Part shown: positions 20,471-31,856 of the stretch, piece after piece
Layout of the letters: every line of letters begins with the position of its first letter
Numbering within the stretch: the stretch's first letter is position 1
Assembly (NCBI RefSeq): GCF_024166365.1
Contig: NC_064839.1
Coordinates: 15,548,878 to 15,612,877 of the forward strand
Origin: Elephas maximus indicus
Lineage: Eukaryota; Chordata; Mammalia; Proboscidea; Elephantidae
Length of the DNA stretch: 64,000 bases
Direction: 5' to 3'
Position numbers and translations under genes: made by a program
The notes under the pieces: generated by a model
The model's database searches: none
What the model was told of the DNA's origin: nothing
The model's input: only the letters and a program-made list of their open reading frames with translations

Positions 20471-22099
20471 CTCTTGCTACTGATTCAGACATACACTCAC
20501 TGTCGCACCACCCCATATCCTGTGCTCCCACGCATCAACAGACCATCAGCTGGAGCACCAACAAGGCAAGAACCCCCACCCACTGGCGCCTCACCAGCCC
20601 AGCCAGGGCTCAGGAGGCTGGTGCACCCACAGAACCTGTGACCATGCAGCTGGGGCAGCACTGAGGACATCTTTCCTTGGAAGTTTCTGGACATTGGGTT
20701 CCAAAAGGTAGCCATCACCACACCGGCTGCTGGATGCTGGGGAAGGTGCCAGGTGTGTCTGAGCATGGGCTAGTCTCTCCATGCAGCAGGGCTATACCAT
20801 CCAGGCTCGGAGGGCTTTGACCCACAGCCAATCACTGCTGGGATCAAATGTGCTTTTGCTCATGGACTCCCTGGTGCTAGGACATTTTACTTTCTGATAT
20901 AGCAGAAAGGAAGTGCAGTGATTCAGGGAATCCAGTTCAACAGGCAGCTCACCCCTGCGGTGCCTCTGGGCAGTGCAGGCCCAACTCCAGGCAACGTGGC
21001 TTGCTCTGTGTTCTAGGTGGACAGTGCCTCCCGGAGTGGTGCCTCTGGACCCCAGGCCCGACGTTCTCATTTATGTTATTACATTTCTTCCTTCTTACAG
21101 CTCCATGAGGAAGGTATCATTATCTGTGTCAGTGCGGCCCTCCAGGAAGTGGATGCTGAGATGGAGCAGGAATGCAAAAGGTTTACTGGGAGTCATGCCT
21201 CTGAAAGATAAAAAGGATAGGCAGCAGGATGGGGCAGGGGAGCCTCAGAGCCCGATGCACATCTGGCAGAGTTTCAGCCAGCTAAATGGGAGTTCTGGAG
21301 CAAAAGTTGCCCATTAAAGGACTGGGCACAAACACCCAGGCCCTAGCTGCCATGCCATGTCCAGCCACTGGCTAGGGAAGCCTGAAAGAGCCTGGCATCA
21401 GCCAGAAAGCACCTTGCAGCTGAACAGCAGTTCTTGAAGGGAGATCCAAGCACCTCATGGTGGCCACGTGGCCCTTTCACAGATGCAAGAGGTCTGCGAC
21501 TTCCCAGAGCCAATCCAACTGCCCCCACTGGGCCAATCCTCCTGTCAAGACGCAAGCACCTGGGCTCTTGACCACTGACCTGCCGTTTTCTTCTACCCAT
21601 CAGACCCCGAGAACATGCTCCCCTCTCATCCTCGAGGGAAAATGACAACTGTAGCTGATGGCCTGACAGAGTGAAATGTGAGTGGGGACAGCCAGGTGGG
21701 ACCTCAGTCTTTATGATAATGAAGCTCTCTTGGTGTAATGAGAAACCACTTTGACGTGGCAGCTTCAACTCTAACAGGGATTCACCAAAACTCTGTAGTG
21801 TTCCCACTCTTCCAGAGCCCTGAGTCTGTCCAGGGCCATCTACTGTCACCACAGAAGTATCCCCCTACTTTCCATACTTCTCCAGCCACCTGCCCTCGTG
21901 CCTGTGAGAATATCTCAAGAGGTGATTCAGTTGCTATTTTTCTGGCCCCGTCCTAATTGTCAGCCCCGTTTTCCAGAAAAGTTTCCGGTTTTGGTCTTAA
22001 GAATGGAAGAAGTGAAAGCTTTTGGTCCCTCAGTGTGTCCTATAAATGGAAAACTGGTTTCTCTAAAAAAGAAGCTCAAATACGTGGGTGACTTGATTG
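20471..22099. other. Unique sequence, no gene recognised
   Basis: A weak MIR-like patch lies at about 21070-21135. The pyrimidine tract with 'cttacag' at 21090-21101 resembles a splice acceptor but belongs to that patch. Nothing else is supported. Confidence 0.4.
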
Positions 22100-22500
22100 C
22101 GCTATTCCCTGACTTTCTTCTCCCCCAGTCTTTCCCTCTTCAGCAAATGGTCCCACCACCCTTTCCATTGCTCAGTCCAAAACCTTGGAAGTCAGAGATG
22201 ATCCTCTTTCTACCTCCCTCCCACTGATTCCATCGTACCCGCAAACCCTATAGTTCCACCTCCACGACATACCCTGTGGGCACCCTGTCTCAGCTGCTCC
22301 ACAGCCTCTGATGTCTCTTACTGCTGGTCATCTGCTTTGTCTCTGACCCCCTGAGAGGACCTTCCACCCAGTGCCTGAAGGAGTCTTATTTACATTTTAC
22401 ATCAGGTATCTCCCCTACTCCCAATGGCTTCCCACAACACCTGGAGTAAAATCAGACCAGTATCAGTGGTCTTCAGCTCTTGCTGTAAATTTTGAAAATT
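22100..22500 (+). mobile_element. L2 LINE fragment
   Basis: 'cttggaagtcagagatgat', 'acccagtgcctgaaggagt' and 'ccaatggcttcccacaacac' with 'gagtaaaatcagacc' follow the L2 3' region. Confidence 0.65.
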
Positions 22501-23329
22501 CTAATGCCAGGATCTCACCCTCAGGATCTCACTCCAGGCCCATTAGGCTTTTTTTAAGATCAGGGGAAGGGGTAGCTTTATAGGTGTGTGACCAGTGAGG
22601 TTGCGCAGGGCTCAGAAGGGTGCCCAGTGTTGGGGTATAATGCTCTGCAGTCACTGTCTTGAAATGCTTAATAATTTTATTTTCAAATTTGTGTTTTGTA
22701 AGTGAAGTTCAACGGGACAATGGAGCACGGGCTGGGGGCTTAGAGCCTCGGCTCACATGTGTCCCACCTCCCACCACCTCCCTGGGATGGGTTCTCGGCT
22801 GCTGGCTCCCCCACCTCCACCCAGCCACTGCTGCCACCTTCCAGCCCCGTGGGACCTGAGCACAGGCTCTGGGAAGGTTAGGGCTGGGCTCAGACTTCCC
22901 ATGCACAGAGTTGCAGGGTGGGACTGCAGGCACCTGGGACAGTCTGCATTCACCCCACAAATATTCCTGTGCCTGAGGCAGGACATTAAATGGCAAATCA
23001 CAAAACACTCTGACAAGTGGAGGGAGAGACTGTTGAAAAAAAGATTTTTTTTTCCTGCTTTTTGAACTAGGAACACTTCATTTCCATTTTGTACCTGGCC
23101 CTGCAAATTATGTAGCTAACCGTGCTTCCAGGTGTATCCCACCATACAGATGCCACCCCTATGCCCTTGAACTCAAACCCAGAGCTTTCTACTGACAGAA
23201 CCTGCAAGCCCTCCCTGAGGGTTTTCTCCATGGAAGAATGGGGTGGGCTTCTTCTGGAGCTACCTAACCTACAGCTGCAGGAGATTCCAACAGAGAGCCG
23301 TGTAGAGTGCCGCCGCCCCTTCTATCTGT
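22501..23329. other. Unique sequence, no gene recognised
   Basis: A GC-rich middle (22730-22960) gives overlapping open frames on both strands without recognisable domains. No other structure is seen. Confidence 0.4.
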
Positions 23330-23730
23330 CACCTCTCTGTGTTTACATCTTCCACTCTCCCCTCAGTTTCCACTGGCAGCCCTTGGCCATCTTTCTATCT
23401 TCCTGAGCCTCCAAGCCTGGTCCCCATTGCTCCCCAGCCCCCTGGGACCTTTGCACTTACTATCCCCTTTGCTTGGATTGCTCTTGCAGCCTTTTCCAAG
23501 GCTGGCTCCCATGACTTGCGTCTCCAATGCCCCCACGGTGCTTTCTTTGTAGAACATGCCCCTGTCCAAAGTCACCCTTTTGTTTCTTTGTTTATGTGTG
23601 CCTGGGTGTTCTGCCCCACTTTCATACCAGTCTCCCAAGAGCAGAGCCTTTTCTCTTTCATTCACTGATGTGTTCCCAGAACAGTGACCAGGCACATGGT
23701 GGGAGTCCAGGAAATACTAAGCGAAGGGAT
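23330..23730 (+). mobile_element. L2 LINE 3' fragment
   Basis: 'gggacctttgcacttacta', 'ttgcttggattgctcttgc' and the 3' end 'agaacagtgaccaggcacat' are typical of the L2 3' end. Confidence 0.75.
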
Positions 23731-24616
23731 GATCCCAGGTCTGGCGTATGTTGGGGTTGCAAGTCTCAGTCTAAGAGATGCCTTAAAAGGTGCTGGGTCA
23801 AGACAGAGTTGGAAAGACCCCCACTGGGATGGCCACAGCAAGGTGCTGTGTGGAGCTGACCAGAGTCACTGCAAAATGCCCCTCTCATCCCATAATCCAT
23901 CCTCAGGGAGGTGGCAGTGAACAGAAGTGACCCTCAGGGAAGTGAGGCTGCTTGAACCTTTAGGGAGGAGGTGAGGTGTTGGATACACTCAGTTATCACC
24001 CCAAACCCTATCATCACTCATAATCTGCCTGAGATGAATCACAGGCAGGTAATTATTATGTCAGGCCAGGTAGCAGAGAGAAGTTTTAAAACAGCAATCA
24101 AAGAAAAAAATCAAAGAACTTCCTGGTTAATTCAAATCCATCCTCACTCCCTCCAGGGGACAAAAGTGCTTTGGCTGTAGAATTGACCAGGCATAGAGAA
24201 ATGCGACTGCTCCATGCAAAATGGGGACTTCTAGATTTAATGTTTCCCTCCATCAGGTTTCAGGATAACACACCTGTCAGAAGTCCTAAATCAATGATCA
24301 CCCATCTGGAGTAAATCACATTGTGGTGACTTCCTATTTCCTAGTGTCAAACCCAACCTCCCCAGCCTGCTTAACAGACCGTGCTTGTTCCCTGGGCCTC
24401 TTGCTCCTGCCTCTGCTCAGGTCTTTGTCCACTTAGTTTCCCACGGCACCATGCCCTCCTCCATCCCAAAGCTACCCCGGCCCGGCTCAAGCCACCTTAC
24501 CTGTGACCCTCCTGTGGCCCCCTGAGGCCCTGATCCTGGAGAAACGCTGTGTCCTATCTGCCTCAGAAGATCTCGCCTCCAGTCCTTACCCTCCAAGGAA
24601 AATGCTGGGTTCATTT
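23731..24616. other. Unique sequence, no gene recognised
   Basis: No exon, RNA gene or clear repeat is supported; a faint L2-like tone at 24340-24440 is too weak to call. Confidence 0.4.
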
Positions 24617-24830
24617 GTCTCTGGTGGCACAGTGGTTAAGTGCTATGGCTGCTAACCAAAAGCTCAGAAGTTCAAATCCACCAGCCACTCCTTAGAAACC
24701 CCATAAAACTAAAAATCCAAGCCCACTGCTGTCGAGGCAATTCCAACTCAAAGAAACCCTATAGGGCAGTTCTATTCTGACCCATAAGGTCACTATGAGT
24801 CAAAATCAATTTGATGGCAATGGGTTTTTG
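24617..24830 (+). mobile_element. AfroSINE-type SINE with an internal inverted segment
   Basis: Forward SINE text (24617-about 24703) stops at 'gaaaccccat'. About 55 bp of reverse-complement SINE tail follows ('cccactgctgtcgaggcaa', 'ttccaactcaaagaaaccc'). Forward text then resumes at 'ggcagttctattctgacc' to the tail 'gatggcaatgggttt'. The junction lies at 'accctat.gg', which occurs on both strands of the SINE. Confidence 0.75.
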
Positions 24831-25969
24831 TGCTGGTCTGAACCCTGGGTTGGCCAGCTCCAAGGCTTTCCTAGGGCTGGACTGCCCCATTCTCATCCCC
24901 TTAAGCACCCTGGGACCGGCTCCTCTGCTGGGCGACAGAAACTGCCTCGGGCTAACGTAAGTCAGAAGAGTGGAGGTGGGCTTACTGGGAGGATGCTGGA
25001 TGTGGGCAGTTTTTTGGGGTAGCAAGAGGGACAACACCTAACCTACTCAGGTCTAAGCAGACCCTGTCAAGGGCAGCCTGGCCTCAGGTGGGGCTGGATT
25101 TAGCCACAGTCTCTCAGCTGAGGGCTCTGGGCTCTGGCTGACTGTTGGCTACACTCCTGGGCTCCACATGGTGGGAGACAGTGGCCACATCCATCCAGGC
25201 GCGGGTCCGTTAGGGCATGGCAGGTACTTCTTCCCAGTTGCTCAGACAAAACCCTGGGTTAGCCATGCGGCCACTCACATGCCCACCGCAGAGCCAATCA
25301 CTGAGTTCAAAGAAAAGCAGTGTTCTGATTGGCCTTGGTCACATGTTGTCCCCTGCCTCCATGTGGGACACAACTCTACCCATAGGACATGGGCTTAGAG
25401 CATGGAGTAGTGATTCCCACAGGGGAATCACGACCCCAGGAAGAGGGAATGGGTGCTGGGCAGCCCCAAACCAACAAGTACCATGATGCTTGAGTGACTC
25501 TTGGGTGGACCAAAGAGAGAGCTGAACTGAATAAGAGGGGCCCAATGGCCCAAGGCCTCGGGGCTGGAGTTTCTGGCTCTTCCTCTCCCCAGGGCTGGCT
25601 GTGAGCAGGGCGCTCAGCTCCATCCACATCTGGTTCCCAGGAAAGGAAATCTGTTTGGCCAAGCCTGTGTCACAGGCATGGCTGCCAGGGCACATCCTGA
25701 GTGCCAGGACTTTCCCAGAGAAAGGGAAGGACTTTGAGAAGAGGGGCTCATGCCAGTGGGCAGCTTGTGAAAAAAAGTGGCTGCTGCTATTGTTGTAATC
25801 CAGGCCATGTTAACTTTTTTCCAAGTTAAAAATTGCGTCATTTTCCCTTTAATGCCCCTGCTGTTTGACATAATTCCATGGAAATGGTTTGTCTGAGTGG
25901 ATGATTGTCCCTGGAGTGTAAACTCCTCTGGCCTGGGCAGGGATGGGGGGGTGTGTGGAGTGGGGCAGG
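24831..25969. other. Unique sequence, no gene recognised
   Basis: The open frames on the minus strand at 25339-25695 and 25614-26066 have no recognisable domains and overlap plus-strand frames. No repeats of note. Confidence 0.4.
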
Positions 25970-26130
25970 GGGACCTTAGGAGTACTAAGTTTCTGTTTGG
26001 AGTGAAGAAAAACTTTCGAAAATAGTGGTGATAATTGCACCACATGGTGAATATAATTAACATCACTGAATTGTATACTTAAAATGATTATATTTGCCAT
26101 TTAAAAAATTTTTTTTAATAAAAAATAAAG
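25970..26130 (+). mobile_element. Old L1 3' end
   Basis: 'gtttctgtttggagtgaag', 'ggtgataattgcaccacat' and 'cactgaattgtatacttaa' match the terminal 3' UTR of L1M-type elements. Confidence 0.75.
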
Positions 26131-26189
26131 GTCCTTAACATAGTTTTTAAAAATGTCATTAATTGTAGGGTAGCAGATTAGGGAGCTAA

Positions 26190-26406
26190 GGGAGCCCCAG
26201 TGGCACAGTGGTTAAGCACTCAGCTGCTAACCGAAAGGTCGGTGGTTCAAACCCACCAGCCTCTCCAAGGGAGAAGGATGTGACAGTCTGCTTCCATAAA
26301 GATTACAGTCCAGGACACCCTATGTAGCAGTTCTACTCTGTCCTATCGGGCTGCCAGGAGTTGGAATTGACTAGATGGCAATGAGTTTTTAGGTTTTGGG
26401 AGGGTC
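26190..26406 (+). mobile_element. AfroSINE-type SINE, long form, with perfect target duplication
   Basis: The head 'gggagccccagtggcacag' is followed by the long-form segment 'cataaagattacagtcc' and the tail 'actagatggcaatgagt'. A perfect 10-bp duplication 'agggagctaa' lies at 26180-26189 and 26407-26416. Confidence 0.93.
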
Positions 26407-26499
26407 AGGGAGCTAATCAAACCCCAAAGAGAGGTTAAACATAAAGATGTTTATCATACACACCTTTCCAGGAGTGCCACACGTACCCTCTCCTCCATC

Positions 26500-27030
26500 A
26501 GAAAGGAAGCCTCCTGAGGGCAGGGACGTTGTTGCTTCTGTTAAACTTTGTTAGTAGAGTGTTTGGCACGTAGCATGCATTTGTTCCATCCAGGAACAGC
26601 AGTGACCTTTCCTACCTGCACACCTGAGCCCTTCCGTATAATGCACAAGCCCTTTGTCCTGGACATCCTCGCCCAAGGTCCTATCCTCCCTTCGAGCTCA
26701 TGTCCTGCCCTGGCTGGACCTGGAACTCTCAGACAGTGCCCTCTTGCACCCCTGGGCTACTGTTGCCTCCACTTGGCATGCTCTTCCTGTCTTGTCTGCC
26801 AGGTGATCCCTACCTGTTCCCTACATTGCTACCCTGCCCCCATAAAGCCAAGCAGGAGTGGCCACTTTGGGCCCCAAGCCACCCCCAGTCCCTGGCTCCC
26901 AATTCCTGAGCCATGTGCACCATGGGTCAAGTCTTCTCCCCCATCCTCATCTGGTCTTCTCTTCACCCCCAGGCCACAGCACTGGGTGTGGCAGGTAGTG
27001 GGTGCTCAGTAAACACACACTGAACAAGGA
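26500..27030 (+). mobile_element. L2-like LINE fragments
   Basis: 'ctcctgagggcagggacgt' with 'tttggcacgtagcatgc', then 'acttggcatgctcttcctg' and 'gggtgctcagtaaacacac', are L2-like 3' phrases, probably two pieces. The match is looser than at 23330-23730. Confidence 0.5.
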
Positions 27031-27670
27031 TCTGACAGCACCATTGGAAGATGGGACCAGGGTTTCACAGCTGGGAGCATCATGGAGACTCCCGCCTGCC
27101 AGGCCTTGGGAGGAAACGCTCAGAGGGATCTCAAATCAGGGAATGGGTTCATTCCTGTGGTCAGCACTGTAGCAACCGTGGGTCGCTGGCCCCCAAGAGG
27201 TTCTGAGATTCTGAGAACAAGGCCAGGCAACATCTTCCTTGAAGCCCCCAGCATAAGGAGCCACTTAGATGATCAGGGATCAGTTGCCTCTACCCCCAGC
27301 AGTGCCTGATGTATAGCCTGGCCCTGGAGGTCCCCTGAAAAGGAAGAGACAGTCCTGGAACATGTAGTGCATTTGAAATTGTGGGTGTGCTGAAAAGACA
27401 GGAACGTTCAGTGCTGTTGGGGAACACAGAATCAGGGGTCTTGGCAGATGGGCTTGGGTCTGCTGGGCTCTTAGGGGTCTATCTCTGGTGCCTCTGTGAG
27501 AAGCTGGAGATGTTTTAAACAAGGGTACGTAGCCAAGACAATATGACTGAAAAAAAAAAAGGCAATACAAAGAGTAGAAAGGAAGAAGCAATATTATCAT
27601 TCTTTACAGATAATATGTTTATGTTTATCTAAAAAATCCAAGAGAATTAACTGCAAAACTATTTTAGCCA

Positions 27671-28466
27671 GCTTTTTTGGACCTGGCTAAGCCAGAGGCA
27701 CTACCATGGGAGTCGGCATCTGCCACCACAAGTACCAAAAGTTTCAGCCCAAGGAGCCCAAGAGCCAGGACATCTACCTGAGGCTGTTGGCCAAGCTGTA
27801 CAGGTTTCTGGCCAGATGAACCGACTCTACCCTCAACCAAATCGTGTTGAAGAGGCTGTTCATGAGCTGAACCAACCAGCCGCCCTGTCCCTTTCTTGGA
27901 TGATCCAGGAGATGAAGCTTTCTGGTTGGGAAAACAATATGGCTGTGGTCGTCGGGAACATAACGAATGATATGTGGGTTCAGGGAAGCCCTGGTGGTGT
28001 AGTGGATAAGAGCTCGGCTGCTAACCAAAAGGTTGGCAGCTTGAATCCAGCAGGTGCTCCTTGGAACTCCTATGGGGCAGTTCTACTCTGTCCTATAGGG
28101 TCGCTACGAGCCAGAATCAATTCAATGCAGTGGGTGGGTTCAGGAGATGCCCAAACTAAAAATGTGTGCATTAAGAGTGAGCAGCCAGGCCCAGAGCTAC
28201 ATCCTCAAGGCTGAGAGAAAACCCTCACATTTGACCAGCTGGCCCTGGACTCCCTGAAGGACTGTGGCACGGTCCTGCTGCCTGGTCTGCACAAGGGCTG
28301 AGAGGTATACAGGCATTTCAACAAGGTGCCAGGAACCCTGCACAAGCACACCAAACCTTGCGTCCACTCAAGGGTCAGAAGTTGGAGCACACCAGAGGCC
28401 AATGGGCCAGCCATGGCTACAACAACTAACCCCAGATCCTGCCCTGTTATTTAAAAATTTCAGTAA
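27671..28466 (+). pseudogene. RPL18: RPL18 processed pseudogene interrupted by a SINE
   Basis: RPL18 encodes the large-subunit ribosomal protein eL18. This intronless copy starts with mRNA-like 5' UTR ('ggacctggctaagccagag'), the ATG at 27706 and codons for MGV..., then [21 protein letters not shown], one of the most conserved parts of the protein. It reaches the original stop TAA at 28427-28429 and 3' UTR text 'aacccc' to 'aatttcagtaac'. Disabling changes include TGA after LYRFLAR, another TGA after FMS, a one-base deletion in the NRPPLS region and at least one indel after the SINE. A 149-bp SINE (27985-28133) lies in the middle. It sits in an old L1, with decayed flanking repeats ('attttagcca', 'aattagagcca') and no clear poly(A). 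It cannot make a functional protein. The assignment is secure from residue order; parent-copy divergence cannot be measured here. Confidence 0.92.
27985..28133 (+). mobile_element. AfroSINE-type SINE inside the RPL18 pseudogene
   Basis: The SINE runs from 'gaagccctggtggtgtag' to 'gaatcaattcaatgcagtg'. It is flanked by a perfect 11-bp duplication 'gtgggttcagg' (27974-27984 and 28134-28144), which is RPL18 sequence. This dates the SINE after the retrocopy. Confidence 0.95.
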
Positions 28467-28681
28467 CAATTAGAGCCACTAAAAGTGGTCTGATAGAAGA
28501 TACATAGAGAAAAATTCATAGTTTCCCGTAAACCAGTGAATAGCTAACCAGAAAGTAAAAAAAAAAAAAAAAAAAGACCTAATTCACACTACCAACAAAA
28601 CTAAAACTATATAAATAGGAAAATGGCAAAACCTATACAAAGAAAAATATAAAATGTCCAAAAGGCATGCCAAGTTGGAGA

Positions 28682-28747
28682 AACAGTGACAGCTGGAGTG
28701 TGGAGGGACTGCCTTGTTTTTTAGGTCTCACAAGTTTTCCAACTTGT
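28682..28747 (-). repeat. Unclassified interspersed repeat, copy 2
   Basis: The reverse complement matches 16948-17012 almost throughout ('aggtctcacaagttttcc', 'tggagggactgccttg'). The family is not recognised. Confidence 0.6.
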
Positions 28748-28844
28748 CCTTTTCTAGGAATTGGACTTCCCTGAAGACATATGTGAAGTAAGCAAGTCAA
28801 AATCTCATCATTTTCGTATTTAAGGACTATTCTGGTCGAATTGC

Positions 28845-29065
28845 TTCTAAGGCTGATCTGTTTGTTCTTTCAGCAGTCCACAGTATATTCAAAAAAGGAC
28901 ATCATGTTCAGTAAAGTAGAGGACTAATGAAAATGAAGGAACCCTCAAGGAGACAGGTTGACACGATAGCTACTGAAATGGGCCAAACATGCCAACGATC
29001 ATGAAGACGGCAACGTTCAGTAAAGTCGCTGTGAGCTGGAGCCGACAGCAACTAACAACAAGTTA
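28845..29065 (+). mobile_element. RTE LINE 3' end with inverted 5' segment
   Basis: Bases 28900-29065 are the forward RTE 3' end ('gacatcatgttcagtaaag', 'cagcaactaacaacaagt'). The adjoining 28845-28897 ('ggtcgaattgcttctaagg', 'tttcagcagtccacagtat') is the same LINE in reverse orientation, from the region that normally lies about 100 bp upstream. Inversion plus deletion at the joint is the signature known as twin priming. Confidence 0.8.
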
Positions 29066-30469
29066 GAGAAAAATGTCCCTTTCCTGGATGGAAAGTCTTG
29101 ATACTATAAAAATTCCTGCTTTCCTCAAATTTTTCTGTTTTTATTTCAATTTCAATAAAAATCCTAAAAATATTTTCATTAGAACCTGGCAGGGAATTGC
29201 TAAAGTTCATGAAAAAGAGGAAAGGTACCCAGGCTGACGGGCATTGCCAACCTTGTTGTGTCCCTGTCACTCATTAGCTATGGGGCCCTGGACCACCCCT
29301 TCTTCTCAGGCCTGCTCCTGCCCAGCCCACCCCAGCCTGGAGGAGCATCAGCCACAGGGTCTCCACAGGCACAGGAAGTGCGTGGGCACCAATGACAAGC
29401 AGGCTTCTGTGATGCTTAAGCGAGCTGCAGACTTGGCACTGTTCCTGGATGGGTGGCCCAGGCTGGAGCGGATGGTCAGCAGTGTGTCCCGGAACTGCCG
29501 TGGGAAGGGGAGAGCTACTGCATGTTCAGATGCCTCAGGTCCCAGCCTCCTGCTGGGCTGGGCGGTACCAGAGAGCAGGAACAGCGGTGGGTCCAGGAGG
29601 GGACCTCAGCCGAGCCCAGCTCACAAACTGGGCCTGGAGGATGGCTGTCTGGTGAGGGCATCTTGCCCTGATGAGTTGGGCTCTCGGGGTCTCAGCACTG
29701 TGAAGATGCCCGTGGGGAAGGAGAGGGGTGGGATGGCAGGGAGGACTGCCAGGGCCTGGCCTCCCGGCTGAGGAATGGCCTGTTCCACCTCTGTCCCGAC
29801 AGGCCTTTAACCGGGCAGATGTTGTCTCAGAGACATCCCCACCTTCTACCATGGCTTCCTGGGGCTGGGAGGCAGGGTCTTATGTCCCTCTGGCCTGTCA
29901 CTTGTTAGCTGCGGGACCCTGGAACATTTTTCTTCCTTGATGCCTCAGTTCCCCACTTGTGATGTGGGGGGTTGGTTGGATCTCATGAGCCTGGGTCTTT
30001 TCAACAGGAGCTGCCTCTCTCAGCAGGTGGAAGCTGATATGAAAGGGAACCTGCAAATCCAGCTGCCTGGGAGGGCCAGGTGGGCCAGACCAGAGCTGAA
30101 GCCCCAGGAGAGCTGGGAGAGAGGCCCTGAATGAGACCTTTCCAGGCCCTCGGGGTCTCAGGCTGCTCAGCCTACCACAGAGGGACAAATGGGCCACCAG
30201 GGCTGCAAGGAGGGGGTGCATGGACCTACGAGTGGGTCAGAGTCCTGGACTTGCCAGCAGGCCTGGGGACCTCCCCTCTCCCAACAAGCCTGAGACCAGT
30301 AAGTCTGGCGGCACAAGTGATCCAGGGAGCTTCCTTCTCTCTCCCCAGCCCGCTGCCCTCGAGCTGGAGTTGGGCCATTTTGCCACAGGATTCATGGCAG
30401 GACCGGGAGGGAGCTGCAGGCTTTTCTGCCTTGGAGCTGAGGTTACTTTCAGATTCATGGGCGCCATAA
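29066..30469. other. Mostly unique sequence; one MIR fragment
   Basis: A MIR piece lies at about 29893-29975 ('cacttgttagctgcgggac', 'gatgcctcagttccccac'). The 175-codon plus-strand frame at 29244-29771 has no recognisable domain, and overlaps other frames, so it is not called. Confidence 0.45.
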
Positions 30470-30620
30470 ACTTGTGCCCTATTTCTGCTCTAATTGAGGC
30501 TATTTGTATTGTGACTAGAATAATCAGAGACAATTTTATTGGTAAATTTTTAAAAATAATTACATCCCATATATTCAAGTTATGTAAGTGCATTAGCCAT
30601 CCCAATTCGGTTCCCCAGGG
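30470..30620. other. Candidate conserved non-coding element
   Basis: This AT-rich, non-repetitive island lies in GC-rich surroundings and is rich in homeobox-type cores ('ctctaattgag', 'aataatcag', 'aataattacatc') and 'cataaa'. It resembles known vertebrate developmental enhancers in composition; no function is shown. Confidence 0.3.
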
Positions 30621-31282
30621 TCCCAGCTTGAAGGGCCTGTGCTGGAGGACCCCCCCACCTCCAGCGCCGTGCACCTCCCCAGAAACGCAAGCAGAGGTGA
30701 TGCTGACAGAAACGGGTCCCCAAGGCCTGGGGCACATCAAAGTCCTTCCAGTGGATGTGCGGTGAAGATTTTGTGGCAGGCATACAAGCCCACTGACCCC
30801 AGACCATTGCAGGGAAGCAAGGGAAAGAGTTCTTTGGAGCCTGCACAGACCCCAGATCAGAACTGGCCTTCACGGTAGGCACCTGCCCAGCATTGAGTTA
30901 TCCATCTCTGGTCACCCCATTCTCCTCTGGGGACCTCTCCCCACTCTGTCCTCTTGCCTCCAGAGCAGCTGACTGTCTCATAAGCCCTGGGGTGTGCCAA
31001 CCGCAGCATCACAATTCCTAGCCAGAGTGATTCGTTTGGCACTAAGCATATGACCCAGCTTAGTGACATGGCACCTGCTCTTTCTACCGGATTGGCTCCT
31101 GGGTGGATAAGGGTCTGGGAATGCTGGCTGCCATCTTTCCCTCACGTGGAGCTGGAGAATGGTATCGATATGAAAGAGAGCTGGGCAGAGAGCTGGGTGA
31201 AGAGAGACAGTTCTGGCGGTATCATTTGGGCACCTGGTCCTGGAGCTAGGACTACTGCTATATGTTTTGGATAGGTGAGCTA

Positions 31283-31470
31283 GTACATCCTAATTGATAG
31301 AACTCTGTAAGCCTCAGTTTCCCCATCTGTAAAGGGAGAAGGTAACAGCTCCCACCTTGTGGGTTTGTTACGAGGCACTGTTGAGATAATCCGTGTACAG
31401 CACAGAGCTTGGTGCCTGGCACAGAGTAAGTAATCAATAAATGGTGATCATAACTGTTGTTAGGGGCACT
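31283..31470 (+). mobile_element. MIR SINE, nearly complete 3' half
   Basis: 'taagcctcagtttccccatc', 'gtgcctggcacagagtaag' and 'atcaataaatggtg' match MIR in forward orientation. Confidence 0.85.
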
Positions 31471-31856
31471 CGATGCTTGTGGCCAGTATGAGGTGTGGAC
31501 AGAGAAGACAGGGAGAGGCAAGGAGGGGATATTGCAACCCACGTGGGACCTGCATCTTGTTGGGAGGCTCTGCCCCCACATGCTCAGTGGCGGCAGGAGA
31601 AGTTTCCCTGCTGGCTTGGTGGATGGATGGAGATGCCTTGTCCATCAGAGTCCCCCTCCTGTGAGCACAATTGATTGTGCTCAGCCTGGGCCCCTTGCTA
31701 TGCCCGAGTCAGTTCCACATTGACCCCCTCTGCACGTGACAGGGTGAAAGGAAGGAGCCAGAGGTACAGGAAGGGACAGACAGTGTATCTGCCAGAACAG
31801 GGAATGGGAGAGGCCAGGAGCCATCTCTCCACCACGTTTGGATCCAACTATGCATC
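31471..31856. other. Unique sequence, no gene recognised
   Basis: No exon, RNA gene or repeat is recognised between the MIR and the LTR. Confidence 0.4.

Larger units (their letters stand above)
27540..28680 (+). mobile_element. Old L1 ORF2 fragment split by an RPL18 retrocopy
   Basis: 'atattatcattctttacaga' and 'aaaatccaagagaattaac' before 27671, then 'atagctaaccagaaagt' and 'cctaattcacactaccaac' after 28466, follow the reverse-transcriptase part of L1 ORF2. The reading frame is destroyed. The retrocopy at 27671-28466 accounts for the gap. Confidence 0.65.

Noticed and set aside
21080-21110. Splice-acceptor-like pyrimidine tract with cttacag
   Set aside because: It lies in MIR-like text, and the following open frame has no protein character.
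27706-28429. A functional ribosomal protein gene
   Set aside because: Intronless, with several stops, frameshifts and a SINE insertion; it is a dead retrocopy.
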